The position numbers were made by a program, and so were the translations under genes. The notes below the pieces were generated by a model, which saw only the letters and a list, made by a program, of their open reading frames with translations, searched no databases and had not been told where the DNA came from. DNA of 64,000 bases from CAJBVW01 sp964457335 (GTDB lineage: Bacteria > Myxococcota_A > UBA796 > SXON01), in assembly GCA_964457335.1 (NCBI GenBank), contig CAYWGD010000002.1, forward strand, positions 62,001-126,000, in the 5' to 3' direction. Shown piece after piece: positions 1 through 11,892 of this stretch (within the stretch, counting starts at the first letter, position 1; every line of letters starts with the position of its first letter).

Positions 1-990
1 CACCAGGTCGTGGCCGCGCGCGGCGGCGGCCACCCGCTCCCGCAGCTCGGCGATCCTCCGGCGGCCGGCCTCGACGGCGGGCTCGGCCGTGAGGCGGCCC
101 ACACGCTCCCGCTCGCGCGCGAGCTCCTCGTACGGGCTGCCCGTCACCGGGGTCCACGCCGCGCCGTCGGACGCCAGCGCGAGCCGGAGGACCGTGACGT
201 ACCGGCCCCGGTCGGGCGTCTCGACGATCGGGGCCCCGCTCGTGACGCGCGGCGCGTCGAGCTCGCCGCCGCGCGTCGAGAGGACCGCGCCGAGCCCCGG
301 GACCCCCTCGGCGACGCGCTTCGCGTCCTCCTCCGGCAGGTTCGAGAGGGCCACCCAGGCGTCCGCGGGGCCGGCCGCCTCCATCGCGGCGCGCGCGGCC
401 TCGACCGGGTCCACGGCGCGGAGGCCCTCCGCGGGCCGGCCCAGGCCGACGACGCCGAGCCGGAAGCCGTCCCGCTCGATCACGCTGGCCCCGGGGAAGA
501 TCGGCTGGTCGCCGGTGTCGCGCCAGTTCGCCGAGAGCGCGCTCGTGCCGGAGAGCGGGGCGAGGCCGCCCGCGAGGAGGTCCACGGGGCCGGGGGCCCA
601 GGCGTCGAGCCCGGTGCGGGCGGCGAGGTCGAGCACGGCGCGGGCCCGCTCGGGGCGGTCGCCGGGGTCGGCCGCCACCTGCCCGCGGACGAGCATCTCG
701 CCGGCGTCGAGCACGAAGACGGGCAGCCCCTCGGCCCGCAGGCGGTCCAGGAGCGCGGCGCGACGGACGAAGCCGCCGTAGGGCACCGTCGGGCAGCCGC
801 AGGGCTCGATCTCGCCGCGCACCTCGCCCGTCAGCGCCACGATCGCCTCGCGGAGCGGCGCCTCCTCACCGGGCGGGCCGAGCCCCTCGGGCTCGAGCTT
901 GGGGGGCAAGGGCGGGAGCGTGGCGACGGGGTCGTCGCCACCGCAGCCGAGCGCGAAGAAGAGGAGCACACGGAGGAGCTTGCGTGTCAA
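1..990 (-). CDS. Metallophosphoesterase/5'-nucleotidase-like lipoprotein, 3' end cut by window edge
   Basis: Read leftward the frame stays open from base 990 to the window edge (330 codons, no stop). It begins with a lipoprotein signal (Arg/Lys, then LLRVLLFFALGC with Cys16 as lipid site). Residues 59-66 read GEIEPCGC, followed by YGGFVRRAALLDRLR and VFVLDAGEML near residue 100. This Cys-Gly-Cys, GG-RR and DAG arrangement is typical of calcineurin-like 5'-nucleotidase relatives. Probably an envelope-anchored hydrolase; the substrate cannot be told. The start is taken as TTG at 990; GTG at 969 is the alternative and still leaves a short signal. Divergent from the protease at 1066. The family call is an inference from motifs. 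Confidence 0.68.
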   Translation of the reverse strand, partial: MTRKLLRVLLFFALGCGGDDPVATLPPLPPKLEPEGLGPPGEEAPLREAIVALTGEVRGEIEPCGCPTVPYGGFVRRAALLDRLRAEGLPVFVLDAGEMLVRGQVAADPGDRPERARAVLDLAARTGLDAWAPGPVDLLAGGLAPLSGTSALSANWRDTGDQPIFPGASVIERDGFRLGVVGLGRPAEGLRAVDPVEAARAAMEAAGPADAWVALSNLPEEDAKRVAEGVPGLGAVLSTRGGELDAPRVTSGAPIVETPDRGRYVTVLRLALASDGAAWTPVTGSPYEELARERERVGRLTAEPAVEAGRRRIAELRERVAAAARGHDLV

Positions 991-1065
991 GGCTTGGTCT
1001 ACAGGCAAAGGGGCCCCAGCGGACCGATGATACGTCGGGCAGGGTATTCGCCTCTGGAGGGATCC

Positions 1066-3812
<2,747 letters not shown>

Positions 3813-3816
<4 letters not shown>

Positions 3817-4418
3817 TCCTGCTCCTGGCGGCCCTCGCGCGGGCGGAGATGCCTCCGCCCGACTACCGCGACGCCCTCATGGCGGCCGCGGCGGACGAGG
3901 TGGCCCGGGTCGCGCGCGAGCGCGGCGTGGAGGAGGCGGCTGCCTTTGCGAAGAAGTGGGAGCGCCAGGTCGGCCCCGACGCGCGCCTCGCCTACGAGCT
4001 CGGGCTCGCGAGCCGGCTCACCGGGGACGCCTCCGGCGCGCGCCGCCACCTCGACCGGGCGCTGGAGCTCGACCCCGGGCTCGTCGCCGCCCGCTACGAC
4101 CGCGGCGAGGTGCTGCTCGCGGAGGGCGAGCTGGACGCGGCGGAGGCGGACTTCCGCGAGGTCGTGCGCCTGCGCCCCGACCAGTGGGCCGGCCACTTCC
4201 GACTCGCCGACGTGGCCGCGCGGCGCCGGGACGTGGCCGCCTTCGAGGGGCACCTGCTGGAGGCGCTGCGGCAGGGCTTTTCCTTCCGGGACGTGGTGGG
4301 CGACGCGCGCTGGCGCGGCTACCTCGCCGATCCGGAGCTCGGCCCCGTGGTGCGTCGCCTCGTCGTGGTCTACCAGGGCGAGGACGTGCTCGACGCGCTG
4401 GAGCGCTCCGCGGAGTGA
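3813..4418 (+). CDS. Exported TPR-repeat protein
   Basis: A 201-residue protein whose GTG start overlaps the protease stop (GTGA). The N-terminus VILLLAALARA followed by EMPP is a short signal peptide, so the protein is probably periplasmic. Residues about 50-130 contain two to three tetratricopeptide repeats (ALELDPGLVAARYDRGEVLL; ADFREVVRLRPDQWAGHFRL). TPRs bind partner proteins; the coupling to the protease suggests an accessory or processing role, but that is inference. No catalytic motif is visible. It overlaps the next gene by a second GTGA junction. Confidence 0.8.
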
Positions 4419-4993
4419 AGGTGCTGTTCGTGTTCGTGGGGGCGGTCCTGGCGCAGGAGGGAGGTCCCCCGCCCGTCATCCTCCAGGAGGAGCCCGAGCG
4501 GCCCGCGCGGGAGAGCGCCTTCGACCACGGGGCCGAGGGGTGGGGGCTCGGGATCCTGCTCGGCATCCCGACCGGGCTCTCCGCGGCCTACCGCCCGGGC
4601 GGCCGCGCCTGGTACGACATGGCGCTCGCCTGGAGCTTCGACCGCGGCACGCTCGACCTGCACGGCGACGTGCTCCTCACCCTCGCCGAGCTCCGCACCG
4701 ACGAGATCCCCGACTTCACCTTCCCCGTGTGGCTCGGCGTCGGTCCGCGCGTCCGCCTCGGCGACTCTCGGACCACCTGGGACGAGGAGATCCTCGGCCT
4801 CGGCGTGCGTGTGCCCGTCGGGATGTCGCTCGTCCACGAAGGCGTGCCGCTCGAGGCCTTCCTGGAGCTCGCGCCGGGCATCGGGCTCTACCCCGCCACC
4901 GTCCCCTTCTTCGACGTGGCGATCGGCGGCCGGTACTACTTCGGGCGTGGCGCTCCCGCGGCCCCCGCGGCGCCCGCCGGCACGAGCCCCTAG
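4415..4993 (+). CDS. Small exported beta-barrel-like protein of unknown function
   Basis: A 192-residue protein with a clear signal peptide (KVLFVFVGAVLA, then QEGG). The rest alternates hydrophobic and polar residues in strand-like segments (GWGLGILLGIPTGLSAAY, FPVWLGVGPRVRLGD) and closes with VAIGGRYYFG, the pattern of a small outer-membrane barrel ending in an aromatic residue, before an Ala/Pro tail. I do not recognise a named family. GTG at 4415 overlaps the TPR gene stop as GTGA; GTG at 4421 is an alternative. It is the last gene of the protease operon, facing groEL. Confidence 0.7.
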   Translation: MKVLFVFVGAVLAQEGGPPPVILQEEPERPARESAFDHGAEGWGLGILLGIPTGLSAAYRPGGRAWYDMALAWSFDRGTLDLHGDVLLTLAELRTDEIPDFTFPVWLGVGPRVRLGDSRTTWDEEILGLGVRVPVGMSLVHEGVPLEAFLELAPGIGLYPATVPFFDVAIGGRYYFGRGAPAAPAAPAGTSP

Positions 4994-5063
4994 GGCACCG
5001 GAGAGCCGCCGGAACGACGAAGCCCCCGCCCCCGGAAGGGGAGCGAGGGCTCCGTGGAGGCCC

Positions 5064-5084
5064 GCCCGGTCACGAGGACCGGGC
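5064..5084 (-). terminator. Hairpin after groEL
   Basis: A perfect 8-bp stem (GCCCGGTC / GACCGGGC) with a 5-base loop lies 8 bases beyond the groEL stop. A second, imperfect GC stem at about 5022-5051 lies behind it on the side of the rightward operon. There is no strong T-run, so termination would depend on stem stability. The two could serve the convergent transcripts from either side. Confidence 0.5.
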
Positions 5085-5091
5085 GCCCAGG

Positions 5092-6705
<1,614 letters not shown>

Positions 6706-6775
6706 CTGGGACTCCTGAGGTATGCTGTGGAGGGCGCGCGCTACGGGCGCGCGATTCGGGGAAGAGACGGACGCG

Positions 6776-7063
6776 CTAGTCGAGGATCCCGAGCACGTCG
6801 TCCTCACGGAGGATGAGGCGGTCTTCCCCTTCGACCTTGATCTCGGTGCCGGAGTACTTTCCGAAGACGACGCGGTCCCCGACCTTCACCGTGAGGGGGG
6901 ACACCTTGCCGTCGTCCGCGACGCGGCCGTTCCCGACGGCGAGGACGGTGCCCTCCGAGGGCTTCTCCTTCGTCGTCTCGGGGAGGAAGAGCCCCGACTT
7001 CGTCTTGGTGGGCTCCTCGTTGCGCTTGACCAGGATGCGATCGAACAGGGGACGGACGTTCAT
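6776..7063 (-). CDS. groES: 10 kDa co-chaperonin GroES
   Basis: A 95-residue GroES, the heptameric lid of the GroEL chamber. It begins MNVRPLFDRILVKR, has a mobile loop (TKTKSGLFLPETTKEKPSEG) and ends DVLGILD, all standard. GGAGA precedes the ATG. First gene of the groES-groEL operon; the spacer ahead of it carries an AT-rich palindrome at 7228-7249 that may be regulatory. Confidence 0.97.
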   Translation of the reverse strand: MNVRPLFDRILVKRNEEPTKTKSGLFLPETTKEKPSEGTVLAVGNGRVADDGKVSPLTVKVGDRVVFGKYSGTEIKVEGEDRLILREDDVLGILD

Positions 7064-7227
7064 CTTCTCTCCGGGCCCGCGTCCAGTGAAGGAACGCTTG
7101 CCATCGGGGGTTCAACCGGAGGGAGAACCCCGTTGGGGATGGAGGTTGGTTTCCGAAACAGGCTCACGGTGAACCTGCTCCGGGGCGCCCGTCAGGTAGG
7201 CACGGGCTCCGCGGGGGTCAAGACGCA

Positions 7228-7249
7228 CGGAACGAAAATTTTCGTGCCG
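7228..7249. promoter_or_regulatory. AT-rich palindrome, candidate operator
   Basis: A 14-bp perfect palindrome (ACGAAAATTTTCGT) extended by CGG and CCG arms after one mismatch on each side, 22 bases in all. It stands out as an A/T block in a very GC-rich spacer between divergent groES and the gene at 7300. Position and symmetry suit a dimeric repressor or activator site. It is not the CIRCE consensus. The bound protein is unknown. Confidence 0.5.
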
Positions 7250-7299
7250 ATGAACGCACTCTTTGAAACCGGCTTTCTTATTCGCCGACAGGAGGACTC

Positions 7300-7902
7300 A
7301 TGAGCCGCACGGATCCCGGAGGACTGGTCTCGGAAGGCAACCTCTTCGACTTCTTCCACGAGCGGGTGGAGAGCGCGGTCCAGCACCAGCGGGCGCCGGT
7401 CACGGAGAACGCGGTGTACTACCTGTCGAGTCTGCTGGCGGACCAGGCGCGCCGGGAGGACGAGGCCGACGCCGCGGGCGGGTCCACGCTGGTCGAGCTC
7501 CAGCACCGCGCGGTCACGGCGCCGGTCCCCGCCGAGGCGGTGGCCTGGTGGCGGAAGCTCGGGGACCGCTCGCTGCTCCTGACGGGCTTCTTCCGCGAGC
7601 ACCTCGAGCGCCGGCGCATCTCGCGCGAGTACTGCGCGCGGATGGGCGAGTCGGCGTACCGCTCCCTCGAGCGGATCCTGGACACGCGCGGGGCCGGCTT
7701 CGCGGCCATCTACGCCGAGCTCGCCGAGCGCTACGAGGCCTGCGTCGAGGTCATCGCCGAGGTGCGCGACGAGACGCGCGAGCGCAGCGACACCGACATC
7801 GTGCGCCTCTACGAGGAGTGGCTCGCCAGCGGCTCGCCGCGCGTCGCCGAGCGGCTGCGCGGGCTCGGGGTGGTCCCGACGCGGATCGTGGTCTCGGGAT
7901 GA
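7300..7902 (+). CDS. Unknown cytoplasmic protein
   Basis: A 200-residue, mostly helical, charged protein with no signal peptide or membrane segment. AGGAGG sits six bases ahead of the ATG. Segments such as FDFFHERVESAVQHQ, NAVYYLSSLLADQ and LLLTGFFREHL recall conserved but unnamed proteins; I do not recognise a family. It overlaps the next gene by ATGA and lies upstream of the omega-subunit gene, so the pair probably forms one transcript with it. Confidence 0.78.
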   Translation: MSRTDPGGLVSEGNLFDFFHERVESAVQHQRAPVTENAVYYLSSLLADQARREDEADAAGGSTLVELQHRAVTAPVPAEAVAWWRKLGDRSLLLTGFFREHLERRRISREYCARMGESAYRSLERILDTRGAGFAAIYAELAERYEACVEVIAEVRDETRERSDTDIVRLYEEWLASGSPRVAERLRGLGVVPTRIVVSG

Positions 7903-8507
7903 TCGGCCTGATCCAGCGGCACCTCGAGGCCATCTACGACATCGAGGCGCCGGACATCCGCGACTTCCTGGTCGACGCGGACGCCGTGCGCGCCGTGCTC
8001 GGCGTGGAGGCCCGCCCCGCGCGGGAGTGGGTGCTGGTGCGGCAGGCGGACGAGGACGTGGACATCGGGGTGTACTTCCACGAGGACGACCTCGCGGCCG
8101 TCGACGCGCGCACCCCCGCCGAGGCCGTCCGGGACGCGCTCCCCGCGTGGGCCGCGGTCACCGAGGGCGTGAGTCACTTCCTCCTGCTCGTGCGGCGCGC
8201 CGCGCGCGAGGAGACCGTGTCGCTGCTCGAGCTCGAGACCCAGGCCGAGGTCGACAAGTACGTCACCGCGCGCCTCCACGTGGGGCCCGATCCCTCGCTC
8301 CGGCACAAGCTCTTCCGCACGGCCACGCTCGCCGAGGGCCTCGGTCCCGAGGAGGAGGAGCGCTACCGCGAGGCGGGCCGGCTCGCCGACCGCTACTGCG
8401 AGCGGCTGGAGCGCCACCGGGACGTGGCGGGCCTGCTGGCGGAGCTCAGGGCCTTCTATCGGCGGACGGGGCACGCCCGGATGGAGATGTTGCGCCGAGC
8501 GGCTTGA
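7899..8507 (+). CDS. Unknown cytoplasmic protein coupled to its neighbour
   Basis: A 202-residue protein with start ATG overlapping the previous stop (ATGA). It has no signal sequence. Residues 1-60 contain IYDIEAPDIRDFLVDADAV, and the second half is charged and helical (EEEERYREAGRLADRYCERL). The family is not recognised. Strict coupling to the 7300 gene suggests that the two act together. The rpoZ-like gene follows 34 bases later. Confidence 0.75.
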   Translation: MIGLIQRHLEAIYDIEAPDIRDFLVDADAVRAVLGVEARPAREWVLVRQADEDVDIGVYFHEDDLAAVDARTPAEAVRDALPAWAAVTEGVSHFLLLVRRAAREETVSLLELETQAEVDKYVTARLHVGPDPSLRHKLFRTATLAEGLGPEEEERYREAGRLADRYCERLERHRDVAGLLAELRAFYRRTGHARMEMLRRAA

Positions 8508-8541
8508 AGCGATAGCCGGCGAGGTCCCAGAGAGGTCCCAC

Positions 8542-8844
8542 ATGGCGCGCATCACCGTCGAGGACTGCCTCGAGCAGATCCCGAACCGTTTCACCCTCGT
8601 GCTCGTCACCGCGGAGCGGACCAAGCAGATCATGAAGGGCTCCCGGGCCCTCATCGACGACGACCGCTCCAACAAGGAGATCGTCACCGCCCTCCGCGAG
8701 ATCGCCGCGGCCCACGTCCAGGCGGACATGACGGGCTTCGACGAGAACGAGAACGTCCAGAAGCAGCTCCGCGGCGCCGAGCTCCCGCCGTCCGTGGACG
8801 ACCTGCTCCCGCCCGCGGCCGACGAGCTCCCGCCCGAGGCGTAG
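8542..8844 (+). CDS. rpoZ: DNA-directed RNA polymerase omega subunit
   Basis: A 100-residue omega subunit, which helps assemble the beta' subunit of RNA polymerase. Start MARITVEDCLEQIPNRF, then LVLVTAERTKQIMKG and NKEIVTALREIAA are the conserved omega core. The Pro/Glu-rich tail after about residue 78 is variable in this family. AGAGAGG-like purines precede the ATG. Confidence 0.93.
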   Translation: MARITVEDCLEQIPNRFTLVLVTAERTKQIMKGSRALIDDDRSNKEIVTALREIAAAHVQADMTGFDENENVQKQLRGAELPPSVDDLLPPAADELPPEA

Positions 8845-8868
8845 TCTCCCCCTTCCCGAGGACTCCCC

Positions 8869-9090
8869 ATGCCGTCCCAGACGCTTCCCGAAGACATCTT
8901 CGACGTCCGCAAGCGCGAGCGCTTCCTCCAGGAGGGGCTGCTCACCCAGGAGCAGGTCGACGCCTACCTCTCCACGCTCGAGGACTGCTCCGCCGACGTG
9001 GACACGTCGAACGTGCAGATGATCTCGCACACCCGCAGCCGTACCTTCCTGTCCGCCGACGAGGGCGGGCCGGAGGAGGACGAGGGCTAG
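8869..9090 (+). CDS. Small acidic protein of unknown function
   Basis: A 73-residue protein with GAGGA ahead of the ATG. It starts MPSQTLPEDIFDVRKRERFL, has a short helical middle (LLTQEQVDAYLSTLEDCSA) and an acidic end. There is no signal or membrane segment. It sits tightly between rpoZ and urocanase (the next ATG follows its stop directly). Function unknown; codon use matches its neighbours, which supports it as a real gene. Confidence 0.68.
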   Translation: MPSQTLPEDIFDVRKRERFLQEGLLTQEQVDAYLSTLEDCSADVDTSNVQMISHTRSRTFLSADEGGPEEDEG

Positions 9091-10740
9091 ATGAAACGGA
9101 TCGTCCGGGCGCCCACGGGTAGCACCCTCCACTGTCGCGGCTGGGTGCAGGAAGCCGCGTTTCGGATGATCCAGAACAACCTCGATCCGGACGTCGCCGA
9201 GCGCCCCGAGGACCTGGTCGTGTACGGCGGCAACGGAAAGGCCGCCCGCGACTGGCCCTCGTTCGACCGGATCCTGGACTGCCTCCGCACGCTGGGGGAC
9301 GAGGAGACGCTCCTCGTCCAGTCCGGCAAGCCCGTGGGCGTGGTCCGCACGCACCGCGACGCGCCGCGCGTGCTGCTCGCGAACTCGAACCTCGTGGGCC
9401 GCTGGGCCACGTGGGAGCACTTCCGCGAGCTCGAGCAGCGCGGGCTCATGATGTACGGCCAGATGACCGCCGGGAGCTGGATCTACATCGGCTCCCAGGG
9501 CATCGTGCAGGGCACCTACGAGACGTTCGCGGAGGCCGGCCGCCAGCACTTCGGCGGGGACCTCGCGGGCAAGCTGGTGCTGACCGCCGGCCTCGGCGGC
9601 ATGGGCGGCGCGCAGCCGCTCGCCGCGGTGTTCGCGGGCGCCGTGTGCCTCTGCATCGAGGTCGACCCCTCGCGCGCCGAGAAGCGCCTGCAGACGGGGT
9701 ATCTCGACGAGCTCGCGACCGACCTCGACGACGCCGTCGCGCGCGTGAACCGCTACCGCGCCCAGAAGGTCGCGCGCTCCGTCGGCGTCATCGGCAACGC
9801 GGCCGAGCTGATGCCGCGCCTCGCCGCGAGCGACCTCGCGCCCGAGCTCGTGACGGACCAGACCTCCGCGCACGATCCGCTCGCCTACATCCCGGCCGGG
9901 TTGTCGCTCGACGAGGCCGCCGCGCTCCGCGCCGCCGACCCGGCCGAGTACACGCGCCGGGCCCACGCGTCGATGGCGGTGCACGTGCGCGCCATGCTCG
10001 CCATGCAGAAGCAGGGGAGCCACGTCTTCGACTACGGGAACAACCTCCGCGCCGGCGCCGTCCAGGGCGGCGAGCCCGACGCCTTCGACTTCCAGGGCTT
10101 CGTGCCGGCCTACATCCGGCCGCAGTTCTGCGAGGGCCGTGGGCCCTTCCGCTGGGTGGCGCTCTCCGGGGACCCCGAGGACATCCGGGTCACCGACGAC
10201 GCGCTCCTGGAGCTCTTCCCGGACGACGTGGGCCTGCGCCGCTGGCTCACCATGGCGCGCGAGCGCATCCGCTTCCAGGGCCTCCCCGCGCGCATCTGCT
10301 GGCTCGGCTACGGCGAGCGGCACCGCGCGGGCCTGAAGTTCAACGAGCTCGTGGCGAGCGGCCGCCTGAAGGCGCCGATCGTGATCGGGCGCGACCACCT
10401 CGACTGCGGCAGCGTGGCGAGCCCCAACCGCGAGACGGAGGGGATGCTCGACGGCACGGACGCCGTGGCCGACTGGCCCATCCTCAACGCGCTCCTGAAC
10501 GCGGTGAACGGCGCCTCCTGGGTGAGCTTCCACCACGGCGGCGGCGTCGGCATGGGCTACTCGCTGCACGCCGGCCAGGTGATCGTGGCCGACGGCACCC
10601 CCGAGGCCGCGCGGCGCCTGGAGCGCACGCTCCTGGGCGATCCGGGCATGGGCGTGCTGCGGCACGCGGACGCGGGCTACGAGCGCGCCGTCGAGGTCGC
10701 CCGCGAGCGCGGGGTCCGCATTCCGGGCATCACCGAGTAG
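9091..10740 (+). CDS. hutU: Urocanate hydratase (urocanase)
   Basis: A 549-residue enzyme that converts urocanate to imidazolonepropionate in histidine breakdown, with tightly bound NAD+. Visible signatures: VYGGNGKAARDW near the start, the nucleotide-binding stretch TAGLGGMGGAQPLA, and RDHLDCGSVASPNRET with Cys439, the active-site region. The length matches the family. The ATG directly follows the stop of the 73-residue gene. No other hut gene is in the window. Confidence 0.96.
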   Translation: MKRIVRAPTGSTLHCRGWVQEAAFRMIQNNLDPDVAERPEDLVVYGGNGKAARDWPSFDRILDCLRTLGDEETLLVQSGKPVGVVRTHRDAPRVLLANSNLVGRWATWEHFRELEQRGLMMYGQMTAGSWIYIGSQGIVQGTYETFAEAGRQHFGGDLAGKLVLTAGLGGMGGAQPLAAVFAGAVCLCIEVDPSRAEKRLQTGYLDELATDLDDAVARVNRYRAQKVARSVGVIGNAAELMPRLAASDLAPELVTDQTSAHDPLAYIPAGLSLDEAAALRAADPAEYTRRAHASMAVHVRAMLAMQKQGSHVFDYGNNLRAGAVQGGEPDAFDFQGFVPAYIRPQFCEGRGPFRWVALSGDPEDIRVTDDALLELFPDDVGLRRWLTMARERIRFQGLPARICWLGYGERHRAGLKFNELVASGRLKAPIVIGRDHLDCGSVASPNRETEGMLDGTDAVADWPILNALLNAVNGASWVSFHHGGGVGMGYSLHAGQVIVADGTPEAARRLERTLLGDPGMGVLRHADAGYERAVEVARERGVRIPGITE

Positions 10741-10758
10741 GCCCGGGGGTTCTTCGTC

Positions 10759-11034
10759 CTAGGGGTTCTCCAGGATCTCGAGCACGTAGCGCTTCTTCGT
10801 CTTCCCGCCGACCGCGTGCACGATGCGCCGGATGGCGTCGGCGTGGATTCCCTTCTTCCCGATGACCTTGCCGACGTCGTCGGGAGCGACGGAGAGCTCC
10901 AGCACGCAGCTGTGTGTGCCTTCAATCTCGGTCACCACGACGTCTTCCGGGTGATCGACGAGGGCGCGGACGATGGCCTCGACCAGCGCCTTGACCTCGA
11001 CGACCTCGCCGCTCCCACCACTCTTCGCTTCCAC
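10759..11034 (-). CDS. khpA: KH-domain RNA-binding protein KhpA
   Basis: A 91-residue single KH domain protein that binds RNA, typically with KhpB. The core VKALVEAIVRALVDHPEDV and the GxxG loop IGKKGIHADAIRRI are clear. GTG at 11034 is chosen: GGAG lies seven bases upstream and the more distal TTG at 11091 is itself the likely -35 hexamer (TTGACG) of the promoter. Other starts within the N-terminal Gly/Ser stretch are possible. Convergent with urocanase. Confidence 0.88.
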   Translation of the reverse strand: MEAKSGGSGEVVEVKALVEAIVRALVDHPEDVVVTEIEGTHSCVLELSVAPDDVGKVIGKKGIHADAIRRIVHAVGGKTKKRYVLEILENP

Positions 11035-11062
11035 CGCTCTGCTCCGTGCTGCCTGCCGGACC

Positions 11063-11091
11063 AGGATGGGCCGTCCCCTTCGTTTCGTCAA
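11063..11091 (-). promoter_or_regulatory. Candidate promoter of khpA
   Basis: On the minus strand TTGACG and CATCCT are separated by 17 bases, about 30 bases upstream of the khpA GTG. The -35 is strong, the -10 weak. Confidence 0.35.
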
Positions 11092-11173
11092 GCTGTGTCA
11101 TGGGGACGCAAGAAGAGCGGGCCGGGCGCGTACTTCGGATGTGCGCGGCAACGCGGCGCACGCAGGAGAGCCC

Positions 11174-11767
11174 ATGACGACCCCTCGCACGCACGATGTC
11201 CTGACCACCGGCGACTGGCTCGACGAGGACATCAAGTCGGCGTCTTCGACCGATCGCCAGCTCGCGGTGGACATGCTGGTCCGGAAGTACGGCGAGCGCT
11301 TGTACGTGCACGCCTACTGCATCCTCAAGGACGCGCAGGAGGCGCGCGACGTGGTGCAGGAGGTCTTCATCAAGGCCATGCGCGAGCCGCGGTTCTTCGA
11401 CGCCGACTTCAAGATGCAGGCGTGGTTGTATCGGGTGACACGCAACCTCTGCTTCAACCTCGTCCGCGACCGGCGCCGTCGGGACGGAATTCTCGCGGCG
11501 GTGCCCCGCAGCGAGGAGCTCCACGCGGACCCCATCGAAGTGGTGTTCGGCGGCGAGCGCCAGGACGAGATCATCCAGGCCATCGGGCAGCTCACCGAGG
11601 ACCACCGGACCATCCTCCTGCTCCGCTACTACGAGGACATGTCCTACGCGGAGATCGCCCGCGCCCTGTCGATCAAGCTCGGCACGGTGATGAGCCGGCT
11701 GTCGCGCGCGCGGGACCGGCTCTTGTCGGTGCTCGGCGAGGATCCGGAGCTCCTCGCGGCTTCCTGA
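11174..11767 (+). CDS. ECF-type RNA polymerase sigma factor
   Basis: A 197-residue sigma-70 family protein of the ECF group that directs RNA polymerase to alternative promoters. Region 2 reads DAQEARDVVQEVFIKAM with KMQAWLYRVTRNLCFNLVRD; region 4 reads LTEDHRTILLLRYYEDMSYAEIARALSIKLGTVMSRLSRARDRL. The start ATG at 11174 has GGAGAG ahead of it. No anti-sigma factor is adjacent: the next gene has no membrane segment and its own promoter. Confidence 0.92.
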   Translation: MTTPRTHDVLTTGDWLDEDIKSASSTDRQLAVDMLVRKYGERLYVHAYCILKDAQEARDVVQEVFIKAMREPRFFDADFKMQAWLYRVTRNLCFNLVRDRRRRDGILAAVPRSEELHADPIEVVFGGERQDEIIQAIGQLTEDHRTILLLRYYEDMSYAEIARALSIKLGTVMSRLSRARDRLLSVLGEDPELLAAS

Positions 11768-11810
11768 CGCGGCGAGGGCGCCCTTCGATCGGATGCCGGC
11801 GGCGTCGGCG

Positions 11811-11839
11811 TTGACCGGCCGCCGGCACGTCTGTACGAT
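11811..11839 (+). promoter_or_regulatory. Promoter for the 11893 gene
   Basis: TTGACC and TACGAT spaced by exactly 17 bases, in the gap behind the sigma-factor gene. This gives the downstream gene its own housekeeping-type start. Confidence 0.6.
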
Positions 11840-11892
11840 GGCGTCACGTCGCGCGTCCGCACCGGCCGCGCGTGGGAGCGAGGCGCAGGTTG

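Noticed and set aside
10..1065. Open frame continuing upstream of the protease start
   Set aside because: It lies opposite a lipoprotein gene with clear motifs; the ribosome site and signal peptide place the start at 1066. High GC leaves few stops in any frame.
7064..7299. CIRCE element for HrcA control of groESL
   Set aside because: No TTAGCACTC/GAGTGCTAA-type inverted repeat is present; the palindrome at 7228-7249 has a different sequence.
11035..11091. TTG at 11091 as the khpA start
   Set aside because: TTGACG there fits a -35 box with a 17-base spacer, and a GTG with a ribosome site follows at 11034.
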